Below are positions 24,130-28,819 of a DNA stretch of 28,819 nt, in pieces. The stretch's first letter is position 1, and the number at the start of each line of letters is the position of its first letter. This DNA comes from Hyphomicrobiales bacterium. Its GTDB lineage: Bacteria > Pseudomonadota > Alphaproteobacteria > Rhizobiales > Xanthobacteraceae. Under the pieces are notes generated by a model. It saw nothing but the letters and a program-made list of their open reading frames with translations, did not search any database and had not been told where the DNA came from. Location of the stretch: assembly GCA_023266695.1 (NCBI GenBank), contig JAHFPO010000008.1:1-28819 (forward strand), read 5' to 3'. The translations under genes were made by a program, and so were the position numbers.

Positions 24130-24526
24130 CAACGCCGCCCTCGAACCAGGCTCGCGCCACGTGCGACTCGCGGAGCGTCACGCGAATCCGCGACACACCC
24201 TTGGATTCGTCCCCGAGCTCACCTCGCTTCAGCGCCTCGGCCATGCGCCCGAACACGTAATGGCAGAGCGCTTCGGTGGTAGTGCGCTTGCCCTTGAATT
24301 GCGGCAGCTCGTCGAGATTGCGATAGGCGAGGGGAGCAAGTGCGGCCTTGAGCGCGTCACCCGCCCGTCCGATGTCGACGACGACGTGGTTCGGGCCAAG
24401 CTTTTCACGGAAGAAGGCGACATCGACCACGAAGGTCGCGCCGTGCAGGCGCTGCGCCGGGCCGAACAGTTCCCCCGGAATGCTGTGGGCGATCATGATG
24501 TGGTCGCGGACCTCGACGGCGTACAT
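24122..24526 (-). CDS. 6-pyruvoyl-tetrahydropterin synthase-like protein with altered active site
   Basis: A 134-aa T-fold protein of the PTPS/QueD superfamily, recognised from AHS near residue 14, RLHGATF (27-32), KRTTTEALCHYVF and the C-terminal RVTLRESHVARAWFEG. In working QueD or PTPS enzymes three histidines bind zinc and a Cys plus an Asp-His pair are catalytic. Here the Cys-x3-HGH motif reads A-x3-HGA, so the catalytic Cys and one zinc His are missing, and the LDH motif reads AYRNLDEL. The usual reaction is therefore unlikely. It lies 28 bp after the dehydrogenase gene and overlaps the glycosyltransferase gene, as part of one operon. Confidence 0.85.
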   Translation of the reverse strand: MYAVEVRDHIMIAHSIPGELFGPAQRLHGATFVVDVAFFREKLGPNHVVVDIGRAGDALKAALAPLAYRNLDELPQFKGKRTTTEALCHYVFGRMAEALKRGELGDESKGVSRIRVTLRESHVARAWFEGGVGA

Positions 24527-24554
24527 GATTTTTCCTCTGGGCTAGCCGAGCCAC

Positions 24555-25547
24555 TTAATAACGCACCAATGCTCCGACGCCAGCGGCATCGGTCGCGAGC
24601 AGCCGCGGCAAATGGCGTGGAAGCTCGGCGAAGGGGATTTCCTCGCCGAGGAGCAGATCGAGACGATCATCGGCGAGCAGCCGGACCGTCGCCTCAAGCC
24701 GTCGGCGGAGAGTCCAGCGGCTTCGGCGTTCAGGCGCCACGGCGCCGACCTGACTCGATACCAGGCGCAGGCGCCGGGAGTGAAACGCGCCGCCGAGCGG
24801 TAAGCCGATCCGATCCTTGCCATGCCAGCTCGCCTCGACCACGGTTGCTTCCTCGCCGGCAAGCTCGAGCGCGAGGGCGAGCCCGGACTCGCTCGCGCTC
24901 GCATGAATGACGAGATCGGCCTCGCGCGGCGCCGCCTCTGGGCGCGCGAAGGCAACGCCCAAGCCTTGTGCGAGCGGCGCGCGGCCCTGATCCTTATCGA
25001 CGACGGTGACCTCGGCACCGGGGAGCCGCGCCGCCAGCGCCGCGGCAAGGAGTCCGACGAGGCCCCCGCCGACCACCACGACGCGATCGCAAGGGCCGGC
25101 ACGGCCGTCCCACAGCGCATTGAGCGCGGTCTCAAGATTGGCGGTGAGCACCGCTCGCCGCGCTGGGATCCGATCCGGAATCGGCACGGCCGCGCTTGCC
25201 GGCAGCACGAAGCGATCCTGATGAGGATGGAGCGCGAACACGGCTCGGCCCTTAAGTTCCGCCGGCCCTGCCTCGACTACCCCCACCGCGGCATAGCCAT
25301 ATTTGACCGGGAAGGAGAACTCACCCTCCTGCGTCGGCAGACGCATGCGGGCATATTCGCTCGGCGGAATTCGGCCCTCGAAGACCAGCCGTTCAGTGCC
25401 GCGGCTGAGCCCCGAATAAAGCGCGCGCACCATCACCTCGCCGGCCCGTGGCTCGGCGAGCACGCTCTCGCGCAATTCGGCCTTCCCCGCGGCGACGTAC
25501 CAGAGGGCACGCGCGGCAGTCATCGGTCGCTGGTCGGACGCCTTCAC
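24555..25547 (-). CDS. Zinc-free medium-chain dehydrogenase, BchC-like
   Basis: A 330-aa oxidoreductase of the medium-chain dehydrogenase superfamily. The segment YSGLSRGTERLVFEG replaces the zinc-binding GICGTD, KYGYAAVG replaces the GHE motif, and the four structural-zinc cysteines are absent, so it needs no zinc. This resembles the bacteriochlorophyllide dehydrogenase BchC, which has a similar SGIS-x-GTE segment. The nucleotide loop VVGGGLVGLLAA and VVDKD indicate NAD(P) binding. No other photosynthesis gene is nearby. The start was set at a GTG (25547) with AGAGG upstream rather than the ATG at 25523, which lacks a site. It is the first gene of the four-gene operon, divergent from mdoH. 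Confidence 0.87.
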   Translation of the reverse strand: MKASDQRPMTAARALWYVAAGKAELRESVLAEPRAGEVMVRALYSGLSRGTERLVFEGRIPPSEYARMRLPTQEGEFSFPVKYGYAAVGVVEAGPAELKGRAVFALHPHQDRFVLPASAAVPIPDRIPARRAVLTANLETALNALWDGRAGPCDRVVVVGGGLVGLLAAALAARLPGAEVTVVDKDQGRAPLAQGLGVAFARPEAAPREADLVIHASASESGLALALELAGEEATVVEASWHGKDRIGLPLGGAFHSRRLRLVSSQVGAVAPERRSRWTLRRRLEATVRLLADDRLDLLLGEEIPFAELPRHLPRLLATDAAGVGALVRY

Positions 25548-25662
25548 GGGATGACCTCTTCGCATGAAGGGGAATGTCGCGCTAGGAGTGCACACAATTC
25601 CGCCACGGGGTTGTAGCGATTTCCGGGAGGAAGGCGATAGCATTCCGACGGGTACCCGAGCG

Positions 25663-27468
25663 ATGACCCTGAATCCCGTTTCGACCAAGACGGCCGAACC
25701 CGCCGAGGGCATTACGGCGGGGATGACCCCGACGGGTACGCAATCGCAGGCCGTCCTTGCCTTCCGCCGCTTTTTCTTCGGCATTCTCGTCCTTGCCACG
25801 ATCGCTTGGCTCGGCTGGTGGCTTGCCACTATCCTCGCTACTGACGGTTTTGGAACGATCGACGCGCTGATGCTCGTCGCCTTCCTCAGCAACGCGCCCT
25901 GGATCGCGGTCGGGTTCTGGAATTCCGTATTCGGTGTGGGACTTCTGCACGGTTTGCAGAACCCGCTTGCCAGCGTCATTCCGCTCGTCGAGCGGGCGCG
26001 TTCCGATGATCTCATCTTCGAGCGCGTAGCGATCTTCATGACGGTGCGTAACGAGGACGCGGCGCGCGCCTTTGCCCGCTTGCGTGTGATCAAGGCGAGC
26101 CTCGACGCCACCGGCCATGGTGACAGCTTCGATTATTTCATGCTGAGCGACAGCTCGCTCCCGGACGTGATTCCCGCCGAGGAAGCCGCGTTCAAGAACT
26201 GGCGTGCCGAAGTTCCGGATGAAGGCCGGCTCGTCTATCGCCGCCGCGAGGTCAATACCGGCTTCAAGGCCGGCAACGTGCGCGACTTCTGCGAGCGCTG
26301 GGGCGTCGATTACGACATCATGGTGCCGCTCGACGCCGACAGCCTGATGACCGGCCGGTCGATCTTGCGACTCGTGCGCATCATGCAAGCCAATCCGCGG
26401 CTCGGCATCCTGCAAAGCCTGGTCGTCGGCATGCCGAGCCCCAGTTTATTCGCGCGCGTTTTCCAATTCGGCATGCGCCACGCCATGCGCGCCTTCACGA
26501 CCGGAAGCGCCTGGTGGCACGCGGATTGCGGTCCATTCTGGGGCCACAATGCCGCGGTGCGGGTTGCCCCCTTCATCGAATATTGCCGTCTGCCCGATCT
26601 CTCCGGCAAACCGCCGCTCGGTGGCCATGTGCTTTCTCACGATCAGATCGAAGCGGTGCTGATGCGCCGTGCCGGCTACGAAGTGCGCGTGCTACCGGAG
26701 GAAGAAGGCAGCTTCGAGGAGATGCCGCCGGCATTGCCCGACTTCACAGTCCGTGATTTGCGCTGGTGCCAGGGCAATTTGCAATATCTCAAACTCATTC
26801 ATTTGCCGCAGCTGCCGACGAGTCGTTTCAACATCCTGTTCGCGATCCAGATGTTCATCGGAGTCGCCGGCCTCGTCGCCTTCGTCGTGCTCGCGGCGAT
26901 CGCGGCCGTGATCTGGCCAAAAGACACTCCGTTTCCGACCGGCTCGGCGATCGCGCTCTATGTCACTTGGTTGATCATGTATTTTACCCCCAAGCTCGCC
27001 GGCCTTGCCGATGCGATCTTGCGTTCGGCCAAACGCTATGGGGGCACGGCGCGGTTGCTCATCGGCGGCGTGGTCGAGACCCTGTTCACATTCATCCTGG
27101 TTCCGATCTCCATGGTCGGCCAAACCCTCTTTATGATTGCGCTCCTGTTCGGACGCACCATGGCTTGGAATGCGCAGCGCCGCGACCGTTACCGGCTCGC
27201 CTGGAGCGAGGCATTCACCGTGCTCTGGCCACAGACCCTATTCGGAGCGGCGCTGATCGTCCTCCTGGCCCTGGGTGCGCCGGGCGCGATCCCCTGGTTC
27301 CTGCCTTTCCTCACGGGCCTCGTGCTCGCGGTGCCGTTCGCGGTTGCGACCGCATCTCCCGAGCTCGGCGCCCTTGCCGCGAAATGGAAGCTCTGCGCGA
27401 TCCCCGAGGAATTCGAGACCACGACCGAAATCGCGGCGATTCTTCCCCCGGCCGCTCGCGAGGGATGA
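25663..27468 (+). CDS. mdoH: Glucans biosynthesis glucosyltransferase (MdoH/OpgH)
   Basis: A 601-aa inner-membrane GT2 enzyme that polymerises glucose from UDP-glucose into the backbone of osmoregulated periplasmic glucans. Membrane spans occur near residues 35-60 and 68-95. The cytosolic catalytic domain follows with MTVRNED, NTGFKAGNVRDF, PLDADS (DxD), the LSHDQIEA acid and RWCQGNLQY, the processive Q/RxxRW-like motif, and further spans at the C terminus. It is shorter than enterobacterial MdoH (about 850 aa), as in other alphaproteobacteria. No mdoG adjoins it. The ATG at 25663 lacks a good ribosome site, while a strong GGGAGGAAGG sits at 25625-25634 before an in-frame ATT. FkbM gene follows without a gap. 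Confidence 0.93.
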   Translation: MTLNPVSTKTAEPAEGITAGMTPTGTQSQAVLAFRRFFFGILVLATIAWLGWWLATILATDGFGTIDALMLVAFLSNAPWIAVGFWNSVFGVGLLHGLQNPLASVIPLVERARSDDLIFERVAIFMTVRNEDAARAFARLRVIKASLDATGHGDSFDYFMLSDSSLPDVIPAEEAAFKNWRAEVPDEGRLVYRRREVNTGFKAGNVRDFCERWGVDYDIMVPLDADSLMTGRSILRLVRIMQANPRLGILQSLVVGMPSPSLFARVFQFGMRHAMRAFTTGSAWWHADCGPFWGHNAAVRVAPFIEYCRLPDLSGKPPLGGHVLSHDQIEAVLMRRAGYEVRVLPEEEGSFEEMPPALPDFTVRDLRWCQGNLQYLKLIHLPQLPTSRFNILFAIQMFIGVAGLVAFVVLAAIAAVIWPKDTPFPTGSAIALYVTWLIMYFTPKLAGLADAILRSAKRYGGTARLLIGGVVETLFTFILVPISMVGQTLFMIALLFGRTMAWNAQRRDRYRLAWSEAFTVLWPQTLFGAALIVLLALGAPGAIPWFLPFLTGLVLAVPFAVATASPELGALAAKWKLCAIPEEFETTTEIAAILPPAAREG

Positions 27469-28290
27469 GTGACCGGAATGCGCGACGCTCTGCTCACGGC
27501 TGTCGGCGTCGCCCGGTCGCTCCGCATCTATTACGGCGACCGCACCCGACGGCGGGCGATGGATGCGTTGCACGCTCGCTTTCTTCGTCCCGGCGATCTC
27601 GCCTTCGACATCGGCGCCCATGTCGGGGACCGGGTGGCTTCGTTCCGCCGCCTCGGCGCCCGTGTCGTCGCCGTCGAACCGCAGCCGGCGCTCGCGCGCA
27701 TTCTGCGTGTTCTCTATGCGTGGAACTCGAAAGTCACCATCGAACAAGCCGCCGTCGGTCAGCACGAGGGCAAGATCGGGCTCAAGCTCAATCTGCCCAA
27801 CCCGACCGTTGCGACCGCATCAGATGATTTCGTCAAGGCAGCCGAAGGCGCACCGGGCTGGGAGGCGCAACGATGGACCCGGACGGTCGAGGTGACCTTG
27901 ACGACGCTCGATGCCCTGATCGCTCGTCACGGTCTTCCCCGCTTCGCCAAGATCGACGTCGAGGGTTTCGAGGACGAGGTGCTCGCCGGCCTCTCGCATC
28001 CGCTGCCGGCGCTGTCCCTGGAGTTCACCACCATCCAGCGGGAGGTGGCGCGCAAGGCGATCGCTCGGCTTGCCGGTATCGCGCCTTATTTATTCAATGC
28101 CGCGCTCGGCGAGAGCCAGCGCCTCGTTCATCCCCGGCCGCTCGATGCCGCAGCGATTGTCCGATGGCTCGAGCACCTTCCAGTCGAGGCGAATTCGGGC
28201 GATATCTACGCGAGTCTAAATCCAGCGTTATTGCGCGGCCCTGATCCTCAGCCCGGGGCGGACTTGTTGTCGCACTTGCCTTATTCGTGA
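27469..28290 (+). CDS. FkbM family methyltransferase
   Basis: A 273-aa SAM-dependent O-methyltransferase of the FkbM family, whose members methylate hydroxyl groups of polyketides, lipids and polysaccharide sugars. Visible motifs are DIGAHVGDR (SAM loop, about residues 44-52), VVAVEPQPALARIL, and KIDVEGFEDEVLAGL, which carries the conserved acidic metal or substrate residues. The GTG start begins directly after the mdoH stop, with GAGGG inside the end of mdoH, so translation is coupled. This makes a role in modifying the glucan or another surface sugar made by its partner a reasonable inference. An ATG at 27478 is a possible alternative start. Confidence 0.91.
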   Translation: MTGMRDALLTAVGVARSLRIYYGDRTRRRAMDALHARFLRPGDLAFDIGAHVGDRVASFRRLGARVVAVEPQPALARILRVLYAWNSKVTIEQAAVGQHEGKIGLKLNLPNPTVATASDDFVKAAEGAPGWEAQRWTRTVEVTLTTLDALIARHGLPRFAKIDVEGFEDEVLAGLSHPLPALSLEFTTIQREVARKAIARLAGIAPYLFNAALGESQRLVHPRPLDAAAIVRWLEHLPVEANSGDIYASLNPALLRGPDPQPGADLLSHLPYS

Positions 28291-28499
28291 GCGCGACAAT
28301 ACCAGCGCGAAAGCGCAGGCCCTTGCGGTCGGAACCTGCGTGAGTTGCCTCTTCCTTGGTCAATCGGTCGTATTTGGGCTCGCGGCAGCGGTTGTCGGCT
28401 ACACCGGATGCGCCCCGATATTCCTCATCGCAGTGAATTGATTGCCATTCTCGGCTTCGCCTTTCGTTTATGTCTATTGCGCCTTCCTGATTACGAATT

Positions 28500-28512
28500 A
28501 TTGCACTGCAAT
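28500..28512. promoter_or_regulatory. Palindromic operator candidate ATTGCA-C-TGCAAT
   Basis: A perfect 6-1-6 inverted repeat ends where a TATAAT hexamer begins and lies just upstream of the main promoter candidate. The size and symmetry suit a dimeric repressor such as a GntR- or LacI-type regulator of a substrate-specific transporter. No regulator gene is visible in the window. Confidence 0.4.
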
Positions 28513-28523
28513 ATAATGAACAC

Positions 28524-28552
28524 TTGCCCCGACCCGTCGCGAATTTGCTAGA
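28524..28552 (+). promoter_or_regulatory. Candidate sigma-70 promoter for the TRAP binding-protein gene
   Basis: TTGCCC (28524-28529) and GCTAGA (28547-28552) are 17 bases apart. Transcription would begin near 28559 and give a leader of about 90 bases. It is the best-matched promoter in this intergenic region and points to the following gene. Confidence 0.5.
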
Positions 28553-28613
28553 GTGTTCTCGAGTGCGTGCTGAACGCGCACCATGAACTTTGCGCGGCGT
28601 CAGATCGCGTTCT

Positions 28614-28629
28614 CCATCGTCGACGATGG
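28614..28629. promoter_or_regulatory. Perfect 16-bp palindrome CCATCGTCGACGATGG
   Basis: The palindrome stands 20 bases before the ATG and 12 before the ribosome site, downstream of the candidate promoter. It could be an operator that blocks transcription or, in RNA, a short stem with a TCGA loop next to the ribosome site. Confidence 0.4.
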
Positions 28630-28648
28630 TTTCCCTAGGGAGGTATCG

Positions 28649-28819
28649 ATGCCTAAGACAATTCGCCCGGCGAGCACCAGCGCTCCTGAAGCTGGCCGCC
28701 GGAAATTCCTCAAGACTGCGGGTCTTGCCGGGGCTGCTGCAGCGGCCACGATCGCTATGCCGCAGGTTTCGCGGGCCCAGACAACCACGCTCAAGATGCA
28801 GACGTCTTGGCCCGCCACC
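28649..28819 (+). CDS. TRAP transporter substrate-binding protein, N-terminal part
   Basis: The first 57 residues are present; the gene runs out of the window. The start codon at 28649 has AGGGAGG six bases upstream. A twin-arginine export signal is clear: AGRRKFLKTAGLAG followed by an alanine-rich hydrophobic stretch and a cleavage site near SRAQ. The mature start TTTLKMQTSWPA is typical of DctP-type TRAP binding proteins of the TAXI/sialic-acid-like 'Tat' group, which capture organic acids in the periplasm for sodium-driven uptake. The membrane subunits are expected to lie to the right. The substrate cannot be deduced. A promoter and two palindromes lie upstream. Confidence 0.85.
   Translation, partial: MPKTIRPASTSAPEAGRRKFLKTAGLAGAAAAATIAMPQVSRAQTTTLKMQTSWPAT

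Larger units (their letters stand above)
28291..28648. other. Intergenic region with regulatory signals
   Basis: No gene is supported. The middle part is noticeably more AT-rich than the rest of the window. From left to right it holds a weak hairpin (GCGC-GAAA-GCGC at 28305-28316, no T tract), a perfect ATTGCA-C-TGCAAT palindrome at 28500-28512, a TATAAT at 28512-28517 without a good -35, a TTGCCC/GCTAGA promoter at 28524-28552, and a perfect 16-bp palindrome at 28614-28629 in the expected leader of the TRAP gene. Confidence 0.65.

Noticed and set aside
25548..26111. Upstream extension of the dehydrogenase frame (24555 to 26111)
   Set aside because: This part is antisense to mdoH and lacks dehydrogenase similarity; the protein starts at 25547 or 25523.
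28305..28316. GCGC-GAAA-GCGC hairpin as terminator of the FkbM gene
   Set aside because: The stem is only four pairs (six with a mismatch) and there is no T tract.
1..28819. CRISPR arrays, transposases, integrases or prophage genes
   Set aside because: No regularly spaced repeats and no such proteins were seen in any frame; the tRNA genes carry no adjacent integrase.

Overview
The window reads as chromosomal DNA of a high-GC alphaproteobacterium, most likely of the Hyphomicrobiales (Rhizobiales). The evidence is the gene content and order: a histone-deacetylase-like gene next to xseB, tlyA followed by an RNA methyltransferase, fabI and aroC on one strand, RT0821/Lpp0805 beside pdxH, a degenerate RibBA of the RibBX kind, and DUF1194 and extensin-like proteins. 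Coding density is high, and no insertion sequence, prophage or CRISPR array is visible. The assignment comes from recognised families, not from a phylogeny.

Layout. Positions 1-297 hold a hairpin-rich non-coding stretch. 298-1508 (+) is the HDAC-like gene and xseB; 1576-2187 (-) a secreted protein of unknown function; 2332-4297 (+) the overlapping tlyA and rlmD-like RNA methyltransferases. From 10056 down to 4302 (-) runs fabI, a secreted unknown, aroC, ribBX, alanine dehydrogenase and a DUF1194 VWA-like protein, a mostly tightly packed housekeeping series. 10179-11508 (+) is an ECF sigma factor and its membrane anti-sigma factor. 11528-13143 (-) is a DnaJ-like co-chaperone and an RT0821-type lipoprotein candidate. 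pdxH follows (+), with an SDR C-terminal remnant behind it, then corA (-) and a small conserved-looking protein (-).

The middle carries envelope and metabolic genes. An L,D-transpeptidase (+) with a clear terminator faces an extensin-like protein (-). Next come an acyl-CoA ligase of the DmdB/medium-chain type (+), a DUF1499 membrane protein (+), an MBL-fold hydrolase (-), a cold-shock protein (+), tRNA-Pro(CGG) (-), tRNA-Gln(TTG) (+) and a cytochrome b561 (+).

The right part is the most unusual. A minus-strand operon from 25547 to 22232 encodes a BchC-like dehydrogenase without zinc ligands, a pterin-synthase-fold protein that has lost its catalytic residues, a GT4 glycosyltransferase and a SAM methyltransferase, the last three overlapping. 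It looks like a pathway for a small glycosylated or methylated molecule, possibly pterin-like. Divergent from it are mdoH (periplasmic glucan glucosyltransferase) and a directly abutting FkbM methyltransferase. The window ends inside a Tat-exported TRAP transporter binding protein, whose upstream region carries two perfect palindromes and a good promoter.
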